Source: Rathayibacter_A sp036510655 (GTDB lineage: Bacteria; Actinomycetota; Actinomycetes; Actinomycetales; Microbacteriaceae). From it: a stretch of 64,000 nucleotides of DNA. The stretch lies in NCBI GenBank assembly GCA_036510655.1, contig DATCDQ010000058.1, positions 17,050 through 81,049 of the forward strand. Reading direction: 5' to 3'. Within the stretch, counting starts at the first letter, position 1. The number at the start of each line of letters is the position of its first letter. The notes beneath the pieces were generated by a model, which worked only from the letters and a program-made list of their open reading frames with translations, was not told the DNA's origin and made no database searches. Both the position numbers and the translations under genes were made by a program. This document shows, one piece after another, positions 51,982 through 59,853 of the stretch.

Positions 51982-52249
51982 TCTGACGGCCTTTCGCCGA
52001 ACCCCCGCCCTGTAGCGAAGCTGACTTCGTGTGGGACGTACGGTTCCCCGGATGCCCGGTCCCGGCATATGCCCGATCCCGGCATCCGCACCGGTTTTCT
52101 CTCCGGTCGCAACACGCTCTCGAATCCAAAGCAATCTCGGTTCCAGAGCAACCAGCGAATCCACGCCACTCGAACCGCCGGCTCCCGCCGCAGTCTGAGC
52201 CGGATTCACACCGCAGCACGGGCTGCATCATCACCAAAGGACTTTTCAG
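51982..52249 (+). other. Structured 5' leader of the winged-helix gene
   Basis: This non-coding stretch contains nested inverted repeats: CGAAG-ctga-CTTCG (52016-52029), CGGATGCC (52049-52056) with GGCATCCG (52081-52088), and the palindrome GGCATATGCC (52064-52073) between them. I see no known riboswitch consensus. It may be an attenuator read together with the upstream peptide. Confidence 0.4.
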
Positions 52250-53104
52250 ATGTCTCTCGCAACAATCGACCCGATCATCAGCACCAACTCCCCCCTCGTT
52301 CGCACGGCCGCCGATCATCCGGCATTGCGCCATGCAGCTCACCCGCGCCCGGTGCACCCGGCGCGGCAACCGAACCCGGTGACACCGTTGCCGGTGCAGA
52401 AGCGAGCTACCCCCGTGCAATCCGTTCGCCGTCCCGTGGTGAACGCCCCGACGACCCCCGCTGCGACCGCACCGGCACGCATCCGTGCCGTCCCCGGTGG
52501 CACAGAGGCACGCGGATTTGTGCTCTACGTCGGAATCGACGAGACCAAGGCAGCAGCGGCCGGCACCGACCTCGGTCGCATCGTCGAAGCGCTCAAGCGA
52601 CTGACCGCAGAACTCGCTCCCGGCTCAGAAACGTATGCCGCGGTCGCCCTCGCGCCCGAAGGTGCGGGCGGTCGCGACGTCGACGTCGTGCGACTCGCAC
52701 TGCAAGACCCGGCCGCCGTTGCCAGGCACCGTCACGTCGAAGAGGACGAGGATGAGGATCGTGCGCTGAGCGGCGTCGTCGTCGACATCTCACGCAAGCG
52801 CCTCGTGCTCGACAACCAGACGGTCGCGCTCACCTACAAGGAGTTCGAGCTGCTGCAATACCTCGTGTTGCGCGAGGGCCGCACGATCGACCGCACTGAG
52901 CTGATCTCTTCGTTGTGGTCTTCGAACGACGAAGAGGAGATCCCGAACGAGCGCACCATCGACGTGCACGTGCGCAGGCTGCGCTCGAAGCTCGGCCGCT
53001 ACGAAGACATCGTGCGCACGGTACGTGGAGTCGGCTACCGGTTCGACCGGCACGCGGATGTCGTGATCCGACACGCAAGCGCGCCCAGTCCCGACATCTT
53101 TTAG
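52250..53104 (+). CDS. OmpR-type winged-helix regulator without receiver domain
   Basis: A 284-residue protein. The first ~90 residues are Pro/Ala-rich and disordered, the middle (about 85-165) is a small alpha/beta domain of unknown type (VLYVGIDETKAAAAG) followed by an acidic EEDEDED stretch, and the C-terminal ~100 residues are an OmpR/PhoB winged helix (LVLDNQTVALTYKEFELLQYL, NERTIDVHVRRLRSKLGRY, IVRTVRGVGYRFD). No phospho-receiver is present, so input is through the unknown central domain or expression level. AAGGAC lies seven bases before ATG 52250. A long structured leader precedes it. Confidence 0.85.
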   Translation: MSLATIDPIISTNSPLVRTAADHPALRHAAHPRPVHPARQPNPVTPLPVQKRATPVQSVRRPVVNAPTTPAATAPARIRAVPGGTEARGFVLYVGIDETKAAAAGTDLGRIVEALKRLTAELAPGSETYAAVALAPEGAGGRDVDVVRLALQDPAAVARHRHVEEDEDEDRALSGVVVDISRKRLVLDNQTVALTYKEFELLQYLVLREGRTIDRTELISSLWSSNDEEEIPNERTIDVHVRRLRSKLGRYEDIVRTVRGVGYRFDRHADVVIRHASAPSPDIF

Positions 53105-53228
53105 TCCCAACGTGCAGTCGCATCCGCGTCCGCAGTTTTTTTCCTGGTCAGGCTAAAGATGCTTTCCTCAGCCAAGTGGGCTATGGCCGTCGGAAGCACG
53201 CCATCTGACCAAGGGAAGCGGAGTGGAA

Positions 53229-53360
53229 ATGGCTGGAAAATCGCCTCGAGGAGACAAGATGAAAAAGGCCGCGCAGCTGTCACTGAAGGACAAGCGGGCG
53301 CAGAAGCGCGAGAAGACTGAGACGGCCTCGGCCTTCATCAAGCCGCGCAAAGGCCGCTGA
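53229..53360 (+). CDS. Small basic protein of 43 residues
   Basis: Reads MAGKSPRGDKMKKAAQLSLK then DKRAQKREKTETASAFIKPR and KGR. Very rich in Lys and Arg; a conserved small hypothetical protein of Microbacteriaceae as far as I recall. GGAG (53220-53223) sits five bases before ATG 53229. A strong terminator follows, which supports a discrete single-gene transcript. Binding to nucleic acid or ribosomes is a guess from its charge. Confidence 0.8.
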   Translation: MAGKSPRGDKMKKAAQLSLKDKRAQKREKTETASAFIKPRKGR

Positions 53361-53393
53361 GGGCCCGACCAGGGACGTTGATAGCCTGACCGC

Positions 53394-53423
53394 AAGGGCC
53401 TCTCACCTGGGTGAGGGGCCCTT
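53394..53423 (+). terminator. Strong hairpin terminator
   Basis: AAGGGCCTCTCACC (53394-53407) pairs with GGTGAGGGGCCCTT (53410-53423), one mismatch, and continues into TTGCTT. It lies 33 bases after the 43-residue gene. Confidence 0.8.
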
Positions 53424-53565
53424 TGCTTGCGCACCGGTCGCCCTCGGCCATCCGATAGCAAACACACAATGTGCGGATGCCGCGCAATAGACTTGTAGTC
53501 GAAGGCGGGGCGAACAGACCAGATGGCGAGACGGCGGCAGCAGAACCAGCCACCGCACAGTCGCC

Positions 53566-53673
53566 TATGAACCCGCCGCCTATGAACCCGCCGCCTATGA
53601 ACCCGCTGCGCACGAGCCAGGCACGCGTGATCCAGGCACGCATGAGCCAGGCACGCGCATGAGCCAGGCTGGC
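53566..53673. repeat. Two 15-bp minisatellites over the MFS gene start
   Basis: TATGAACCCGCCGCC repeats three times (53566-53610, last copy diverged). A second 15-bp unit, ATGAGCCAGGCACGC and variants, repeats at 53612, 53627 and 53642, and after a 2-base insertion again at 53659, where it supplies the MFS start codon. A small frame (53471-53662) runs through both arrays and overlaps the MFS gene by ATGA. Confidence 0.85.
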
Positions 53674-54891
53674 GTGAACGCGCTGCCCGTCAACCGCAAG
53701 GGCGTCGCTCTGATGTCTTCTGCGCATGTGGCGGATGACATCTACCAGGGTGTGGTGCCCGCACTCCTGCCATTCCTGGTCGCAGAACGTGGATACACGT
53801 ATGCGGCGGTAGCCGGTCTGACGCTGGCCGCGACCGTGCTGTCCTCGGTCGCGCAGCCCGCTTTCGGATGGTTGGGCGATTGCAAACCACGACGTTGGAT
53901 GATCCCTGCCGGCATGCTCACCGCAGCCGTCGGCGTGGCGCTGGCAGGGTTGTCTCCAACATACGTCGTCACGTGGCTGCTGATCGCGCTATCCGGGCTT
54001 GGCATCGCCGCATTCCATCCGGAGGCGGCGCGAGCAGCGCGACAGGCATCCGGTGACAGCAATCGGGCGATGAGCGTCTTCGCACTCGGCGGCAACGTCG
54101 GATTCGCCTTGGGCTCACTCGTCGCTACCCCGCTGCTGCTCACCACCGGACTCAGCGGCACGGTGTTCCTTGTTCTTCCCGCGCTGGTGATGGCCTCGAT
54201 TTTGATCGCCAAACTGCGAAGCGGCTTGGACGGGCGTGCCGCCGAGAAGCGCCGAACCCGGGTCGTCATCGGCGAGGACAACTGGCCAGCCTTCCTGCGC
54301 CTGACCGCGATCGTGGTAGTGCGCTCGATCGTCTTCTTCGGGTTGACCTCGTTCTTGGCCCTGTACTTCATTCACAACCTCGACGCGACTGCGGTCGAGG
54401 GTGGGGCCGCACTCACCCTGTTTCTGATCGCCGGCGCAGGTGGAACGCTGATCGGTGGATGGTTAGCCGATCGCTTTGGCCGGTTGCTGAGCATACGGAT
54501 CGGCTTCGCCCTCACTGTCCCTGCGATGGCGGGGATCGTGCTGTCACCAAGTTGGCCCATCGCCATGGTCTTCGTTGCGATCACCGGCGTCGCCATCTTC
54601 ATTCCATTCGCGGTGTTCGTCATCCTCGGCCAGGACTACCTGCCGCACCGCATTGGCACGGCCAGCGGCGTGACCGTCGGGCTTGCCGTCTCGATCGGTG
54701 GACTGTTCACTCCGGTGCTCGGGTGGCTCGCCGACTCTGTCGGGCTGCAGGTCGCCCTCGGTGTGTTGATCGCCCTGCCGATCGTTGCGCTGATTCTGAC
54801 GGCGTTGCTCCGGGACCCGCGCCGTGAGCCACGCCACCCGCGCCCGACCGGCGACACGACTGCAGAAGCGGCTGATGAAGGTGCGTTGTGA
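53659..54891 (+). CDS. MFS transporter, fosmidomycin-resistance type
   Basis: A 410-residue major facilitator protein with about 12 transmembrane helices. The start of the domain (HVADDIYQGVVPALLPFLVA, AQPAFGWLGD) and the central FHPEAARAAR motif are characteristic of the FsrA/Fsr group that exports drugs such as fosmidomycin. ATG 53659 lies within a 15-bp repeat array, so copy-number change could alter translation start or upstream sequence. The substrate is not proven. Confidence 0.88.
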   Translation: MSQAGVNALPVNRKGVALMSSAHVADDIYQGVVPALLPFLVAERGYTYAAVAGLTLAATVLSSVAQPAFGWLGDCKPRRWMIPAGMLTAAVGVALAGLSPTYVVTWLLIALSGLGIAAFHPEAARAARQASGDSNRAMSVFALGGNVGFALGSLVATPLLLTTGLSGTVFLVLPALVMASILIAKLRSGLDGRAAEKRRTRVVIGEDNWPAFLRLTAIVVVRSIVFFGLTSFLALYFIHNLDATAVEGGAALTLFLIAGAGGTLIGGWLADRFGRLLSIRIGFALTVPAMAGIVLSPSWPIAMVFVAITGVAIFIPFAVFVILGQDYLPHRIGTASGVTVGLAVSIGGLFTPVLGWLADSVGLQVALGVLIALPIVALILTALLRDPRREPRHPRPTGDTTAEAADEGAL

Positions 54892-55117
54892 TGCGATCGA
54901 CATCATTCATCCAGTTGACGTGCGGTTTTCACCTATCACTCATTCAGTGTTCTCAAATATGTTCGAACTGCGGATCACGAGGAACCCCCTGCCGACTGAT
55001 CCGCGGGTGACGGTCGCCTCCCCTCGGAGGTCCCGGCATCGTTGCCAAGACCCCGACCGGGCCCAGCATGGTCCGGCCGGGGGTCTCCGCGCCGTCCACC
55101 CGGCCTAGGCTGAGCTC
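54892..55117. other. Intergenic region before mdh with a hairpin and leaderless promoter
   Basis: No gene is seen. A long hairpin lies at 55048-55086 (AGACCCC at 55048-55054 pairing with GGGGTCT at 55080-55086, plus CCGG inner pairs). TAGGCT (55106-55111) ends six bases before the mdh ATG and should be its -10 box. Confidence 0.5.
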
Positions 55118-56146
55118 ATGACCGTCCCGACCCCCACCGTCCCGACCCCTACCGCCACGTCTCTCAACCCGATACCCGTCACGGTCACCGTTACCGGCGC
55201 GGGCGGCCAGATCGGGTACGCTCTGCTCTTCCGCATCGCATCCGGGCAGTTGCTCGGCCCGAACACCCAGGTCGCCCTCAAACTGCTGGAGATCCCCCAG
55301 GGCATCGCTTCAGCGAACGGTACCGCGCTCGAACTCCAGGACAGCGCCTTTCCGCTCCTGCACTCGATCGACGTAACGGATGACGCGACCCGCGCGTTCG
55401 ACGGCGTCAACGTCGCGCTCCTGGTCGGCGCCCGCCCACGCGGGCCGGGCATGGAGCGCGCGGATCTGCTCGAGGCCAACGGCGCCATCTTCGGGCCGCA
55501 GGGCGGCGCGATCAACGCCGGGGCGGCATCCGATGTTCGAGTGCTCGTGGTCGGCAACCCGGCGAACACCAACGCGCTCATCGCGAGCGCGCACGCTCCG
55601 GATGTGCCCGCCGATCGGTTCACCGCAATGACCCGGCTCGACCACAATCGCGCGCTGGCTCAGCTGGCGACGAAGCTGGGAGTGCGGGTCGGCGAACTCG
55701 AGCGCATCGCGATCTGGGGCAACCATTCGGCCAGTCAGTATCCGGATGTCTCCCACGCGCTACTCGACGGACGCCCGGTCACCGACTTGGTCGGCGAAGC
55801 CTGGCTGGCTGACGAGTTCATCCCGCGGGTCGCGAAGCGCGGGGCCGAAATTATCCAGGTGCGTGGCTTCTCGAGCGCAGCATCCGCCGCCAGTGCCGCG
55901 GTTGACCACATCTACGACTGGGTGAACGGAACCGGCGAGCGCTGGACCTCCGCCGGCGTTGTATCGGATGGTTCGTACGGTGTGCCTGCTGGGCTGATCT
56001 CATCGTTCCCCGTGCGCGGCGTCGACGGCACCTGGCAGATCGTGCCAGGGTTGGACATCGATGCGTTCTCGCGTGCGCGGATCGACGCCTCCGTCGCCGA
56101 GCTGCTCGAGGAGCGGAACGCCGTGAACGCGCGCGGCTTGATCTGA
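55118..56146 (+). CDS. mdh: Malate dehydrogenase
   Basis: A 342-residue NAD-dependent malate dehydrogenase of the citric acid cycle. Nucleotide-binding VTVTGAGGQIGYALLFRI, substrate-binding Arg in GARPRGPGMERADLL, VVGNPANTNALIA and the catalytic region AIWGNHSASQYPDV with its proton-relay His are all present. The first ~20 residues (MTVPTPTVPTPT) are a low-complexity extension. Probable leaderless ATG. A 21-bp inverted repeat follows the stop. Confidence 0.97.
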   Translation: MTVPTPTVPTPTATSLNPIPVTVTVTGAGGQIGYALLFRIASGQLLGPNTQVALKLLEIPQGIASANGTALELQDSAFPLLHSIDVTDDATRAFDGVNVALLVGARPRGPGMERADLLEANGAIFGPQGGAINAGAASDVRVLVVGNPANTNALIASAHAPDVPADRFTAMTRLDHNRALAQLATKLGVRVGELERIAIWGNHSASQYPDVSHALLDGRPVTDLVGEAWLADEFIPRVAKRGAEIIQVRGFSSAASAASAAVDHIYDWVNGTGERWTSAGVVSDGSYGVPAGLISSFPVRGVDGTWQIVPGLDIDAFSRARIDASVAELLEERNAVNARGLI

Positions 56147-56157
56147 GCAACACCCCT

Positions 56158-56213
56158 GAGGTGCGGACTTCTGCCGCGTATCCCGGGGAATTCGCGACAA
56201 AAGTCCGCACCTC
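56158..56213. repeat. Large palindrome downstream of mdh
   Basis: Arms at 56158-56178 and 56193-56213 (21 bases each, beginning GAGGTGCGGACTT and ending AAGTCCGCACCTC) match at 19 of 21 positions around a 14-base spacer. It starts 11 bases after the mdh stop. It may be a bidirectional terminator or a REP-like element. The sequence up to 56293 that follows is a GC-only low-complexity tract. Confidence 0.8.
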
Positions 56214-56293
56214 GCGGAAGGTCTCCGCGCGGGCGCGGGCGCGGGAGCGGGAGCGCGTGGGGCGCGCGCGCGTGCAGGCGAGATGAACGTGTG

Positions 56294-58396
56294 TCAGTGC
56301 TTCTTCGGTTTGAGGGACTTCTCGTCGATTGGCGCTGCACCAGACAGGCGCAGGGTCCTGTAGTAATTGCGCGCTTCGTCTTGACGCTCCTGTTCAATAC
56401 CGGTCGCGATCGTCGAACGCAGGTGCTCGGGGCCGTAACCGAACGCATTCACCAGATCGACCGCGTGCGGGCGAATCCGCGCAACCAACCGGTCGATATA
56501 TGCGCTGACCGCCTGACCGCGCTGCGGCGAAAGCCGCCCGTGGATGAGATACCAAGACAGGTGCTTCTCGATCAGCGTCAACCCGAACAAGTCGTGCAAC
56601 CAGGTGAGCACCTGCTTCGTGCCGCGATCCGTCACGCGCTCCAGCGCCTCGGTGAACGCCTCCCACTGCAACAATTCGCCGTGTGCGCGTGCCGCCTCGA
56701 TCAGCTGGTTCTGCTGCGAGTTGAACAGCGCAGCGCCTTCCGGCTTCGGCAGCTTGTTTGCGTGCCGCAGCCGCATCGCGACCTCCGCGATCATCGTCTC
56801 GACGCGATCGGTCAGTAGCTCGCGCTGCGTGTTCGTATCGCGCAACTGGCCGACGGAGCGTGCGGTCGAGCCGAAGTCGGCGACGGTCTGCGCAAGACTG
56901 CGCAGACCTGAGCCGTTGTAGGCGCGGTCCGCGGCGTGCGTGACGACATAGCGGGCGAGAGCGCCGGCATCCGCTTTCGCGAATTTGCGGGAATAGTCGG
57001 TCAGCAGCCGCTTCGCGACCAGCTGCAGCAGTACGTTGTTGTCGCCCTCGAAGGTCGCGTAGACATCCAGGTCGGCACGTAACCCGACAAGACGGTTTTC
57101 GGCCATGAAGCCGGCGCCACCGCACGCCTCGCGTGCCTCTTGCAACGTGTCGAGGGCGTGCCAGGTGGAGAGCGACTTCAACGCTGCGGCGAGGGTCTCG
57201 AGGTCTTGACGATCGTCGTCGGTGTCCGCTTTGCCACTGAACACCTCCTCGAACTTCACCAGCAACTTGTCGTGCGCGAAGATCTGTGCGTACGTCGTCG
57301 CGAGGCGGGGGATCAGGCGACGCTGGTGCCGCTGGTAGTCGAGGATGACCTCCTCTTCCGTGTCGCTCCCTGCGTTGAACTGGCGGCGCTGGCTTCCGTA
57401 AGTAATCGCGATCGCGAGCCCCATTTCCGAGGCGATCGTGGCAGCGCCGTCGAGGGAGACCCGCCCCTGCACGAGTGTTCCGAGCATCGTGAAGAACCTG
57501 CGGCCAGAACTGGCGATCGGGCTCGTGTAGGTGCCGTCCTCGGCGACGTCGCCGTAGCGGTTCAGCAGGTCGGTTCGCGTGATGCGCACGTGATCGAAGC
57601 GGAGCCGACCATTGTCGATGCCGTTCAAGCCACCCTTGAGGCCGTCGTCCTTGCCGCTGACGCCCGGCAGGAATGCGCCGTCGTCGCGACGGATCGGAAC
57701 GTAAAACGCGTGTACCCCGTGATTCACACCGTGCGTGATCAGCTGAGCGAAAACAACGCAGGCACGACCGTCGACCGCGGCGTTGCCGAGGAACTCCTTC
57801 CACGCCGCCGCGAACGGCGTGTGGATCTCGAACTCCTGAGTTTCAGGATCGTAGGTTGCGGTGGTGGCGATGGACGCGACATCCGAACCATGACCGATTT
57901 CGGTCATCGCGAACGCGCCGGGCACCTTCAGACTCATGATGTCGGGCAGGTACTTCTCGTGGTGACGGTCGGTGCCGAGGTGCAGCACCGCCGCGCCGAA
58001 CAGGCCCCATTGCACGCCCGCCTTGATCTGCAGAGACGGATCGGCGGTGACGAGTTCCTCGAAGCCGGCGATGTTGCCGCCGTGGTCGTCCCGGCCGCCC
58101 AACGCCACTGGGAAGGCGCGGTGCACCTGGCCGTTCTCGACGAGCAGGCCCAGCTGCCCGAAAACGCGCGTGCGGTGCTCCTGGTAGCTCTGCCCCTCGA
58201 TGCGCTGCATGTCGGGTCGGGCAGATAACTCGCGTGCGGCGATTCGTGCATCCGGCCAGCTGCCGAGCAGCTGGCGGCCGAGCGCGACGACGTCGAGGCT
58301 GACCGGTGGCGCATCCATGTCGATCGGGCCTGTGGCCAGCGTGATTTCGTCGGTGCGGGTGGTGCGTGTTTTCGTGCGGGGAGCAATGTCAACCAT
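56294..58396 (-). CDS. Acyl-CoA oxidase / dehydrogenase family protein
   Basis: A 700-residue flavoprotein of the acyl-CoA oxidase type, oxidising fatty acyl-CoA to enoyl-CoA. Features include GAFAMTEIGHGSDVASIATTATY for FAD/substrate binding, NGIDNGRLRFDHVRI, the helical bundle and ACGGAGFMAENRLVGLRADLD with FEGDNNVLLQLVAKRLL. Length fits ACOX (650-700) rather than the 380-residue dehydrogenases. ATG 58396 follows AAGGA; a GTG 18 codons upstream is possible. Convergent with mdh. Confidence 0.92.
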   Translation of the reverse strand: MVDIAPRTKTRTTRTDEITLATGPIDMDAPPVSLDVVALGRQLLGSWPDARIAARELSARPDMQRIEGQSYQEHRTRVFGQLGLLVENGQVHRAFPVALGGRDDHGGNIAGFEELVTADPSLQIKAGVQWGLFGAAVLHLGTDRHHEKYLPDIMSLKVPGAFAMTEIGHGSDVASIATTATYDPETQEFEIHTPFAAAWKEFLGNAAVDGRACVVFAQLITHGVNHGVHAFYVPIRRDDGAFLPGVSGKDDGLKGGLNGIDNGRLRFDHVRITRTDLLNRYGDVAEDGTYTSPIASSGRRFFTMLGTLVQGRVSLDGAATIASEMGLAIAITYGSQRRQFNAGSDTEEEVILDYQRHQRRLIPRLATTYAQIFAHDKLLVKFEEVFSGKADTDDDRQDLETLAAALKSLSTWHALDTLQEAREACGGAGFMAENRLVGLRADLDVYATFEGDNNVLLQLVAKRLLTDYSRKFAKADAGALARYVVTHAADRAYNGSGLRSLAQTVADFGSTARSVGQLRDTNTQRELLTDRVETMIAEVAMRLRHANKLPKPEGAALFNSQQNQLIEAARAHGELLQWEAFTEALERVTDRGTKQVLTWLHDLFGLTLIEKHLSWYLIHGRLSPQRGQAVSAYIDRLVARIRPHAVDLVNAFGYGPEHLRSTIATGIEQERQDEARNYYRTLRLSGAAPIDEKSLKPKKH

Positions 58397-58630
58397 CGTC
58401 GGTCCTTCTTCGTGTCTGTGTTCGTTCAAATACCGTGTTTCGAATTCGGTCACGTCATCTCCACGGTATGCCGGATGGCCGTGGTTGCGAAGTCGTGCGT
58501 GTGCAAGCCACAAATCTGCTCCGGCCGCTGCGCGAGCCACCTGTGGAATCCCACACTCCTCGAGCTGATATAGACCCTTCGGCGGTGGCGAGTGTCAGCA
58601 GCGTGCGGCATCCTATACTCGGAGGTTTCG

Positions 58631-59194
58631 ATGACGCGATATGTTGCCCTGTTGCGCGGCGTCAATGTCGGTGGCACCAACATCAAGATGGCCGACCTGG
58701 CTGCAGCGTTCGGCGAGCTCGGTTTCTGCGCTGTGAAGACCGTGCTGGCCAGCGGCAATGTGGTCTTCTGTGCGGATGCGCCCGCTTCAGAACTCAAGCC
58801 GTCCATCGAGAGCGCGCTGCGCGAGCGCTTCAGTTACGAAGCGAGGGTGCACGTGTTGACGGTCGAGGAACTGCGACATATCGTCGAGGCGTTCCCGTTC
58901 GATGCAGAGCGTGAGGGGTGGCATCCGTACGTCATCTTCCTCATGGGCGAGGAGCCGCGCGCGCGGTTGCTCGAGCTCGACCTTGATCCGGCACTGGAGA
59001 GCATCGCGGACGGCGACGGCGTGCTTTATTGGATGGTCGAGCGCGGGCACACGCTCGACAGTGTCATCGGAAAGGCCTCGGGGCGCGCCCGCTTCAAGGC
59101 CTTGACGACAACGCGCAACCTGCGCACGCTGCACAAGCTGCTGGCCTGGACGCCGACCGGAGAGGCAACCGCCACAGTGATGGAGGGGATGTGA
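58631..59194 (+). CDS. DUF1697 family protein
   Basis: A 187-residue cytoplasmic protein starting MTRYVALLRGVNVGGTNIKM, the hallmark of DUF1697; VKTVLASGNVVF and a C-terminal TTRNLRTLHKLL complete it. Its function is unknown. GGAGG (58621-58625) precedes ATG 58631 by five bases. The stop overlaps the next gene as GTGA. Confidence 0.92.
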   Translation: MTRYVALLRGVNVGGTNIKMADLAAAFGELGFCAVKTVLASGNVVFCADAPASELKPSIESALRERFSYEARVHVLTVEELRHIVEAFPFDAEREGWHPYVIFLMGEEPRARLLELDLDPALESIADGDGVLYWMVERGHTLDSVIGKASGRARFKALTTTRNLRTLHKLLAWTPTGEATATVMEGM

Positions 59195-59778
59195 GCCCGA
59201 CACCCGAACGCGAGATCGTGTTCTGCGAGAGTGCGGATGCGTGGGGCCGTTGGCTCGAAGAGCAGCATGCGGTCTCCGACGGGGTGCGGCTGGCGATCGC
59301 GAAGAAGGGCGGTGCGCAGCCGAGCGTGAGCTACGCGGAGGCCGTCGAGATCGCACTGTGCTACGGCTGGATCGACGGCCAGGTCGGGCGACTCAACGAC
59401 GACCATTACTTGCAGCTCTTCACGCCACGACGAGCGCGTAGCATCTGGTCGAAGATCAATCGCGACAAGGCACTGCGGCTGATCGAGGACGGTCGGATGC
59501 ACCCTGCCGGGCTGCGCGAGGTCGAGCGAGCCCAAGCCGACGGGCGATGGGACGCCGCCTATGCATCGCACAGCACGGCGGAAGTGCCGGACGATCTGGC
59601 GTCGGCGCTGGCAGCCAGCCCCGCGGCATCCGCGTTCTTTGCGACTCTGACAAGTCAGAATCGGTACGCCATCCTGTTCCGGATCGGGAACGTGAAACGC
59701 GCAGAAACTCGTGCGCGCAAGATTGCCGAGTACGTCGCGATGCTGGAGCGCGGAGAGACCTTGTACCCGCAGCGCTGA
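59191..59778 (+). CDS. YdeI/OmpD-associated family protein
   Basis: A 195-residue protein of the YdeI family (WGRWLEEQHAVSDGVRLAIAKKG, VEIALCYGWIDGQ, FTPRRARSIWSKINRDKALRL). Family members are linked to protection against cationic peptides and bacteriocins in some bacteria, mechanism uncertain. GTG 59191 overlaps the DUF1697 stop, so the two are co-expressed. Convergent with recQ. Confidence 0.92.
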   Translation: MSPTPEREIVFCESADAWGRWLEEQHAVSDGVRLAIAKKGGAQPSVSYAEAVEIALCYGWIDGQVGRLNDDHYLQLFTPRRARSIWSKINRDKALRLIEDGRMHPAGLREVERAQADGRWDAAYASHSTAEVPDDLASALAASPAASAFFATLTSQNRYAILFRIGNVKRAETRARKIAEYVAMLERGETLYPQR

Positions 59779-59853
59779 TTGCCAGACGACTGCGGGAACA
59801 GGCGCACATCACCGAACTGGCCGGGTTGCTGCCGTTGGGCACGCCGATCACGA

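Noticed and set aside
51982..52249. Known riboswitch (SAM, cobalamin, TPP) before the winged-helix gene
   Set aside because: No conserved riboswitch core that I know can be found; only nested inverted repeats.
53471..53662. 63-residue frame upstream of the MFS pump
   Set aside because: It is mostly translation of the two minisatellites and has no family-like sequence; I mention it as part of the repeat region but do not call it a gene.
56394..57803. 469-residue second frame inside the acyl-CoA oxidase gene
   Set aside because: Same strand, other frame, Arg-rich, no domain; the oxidase frame has all family motifs.
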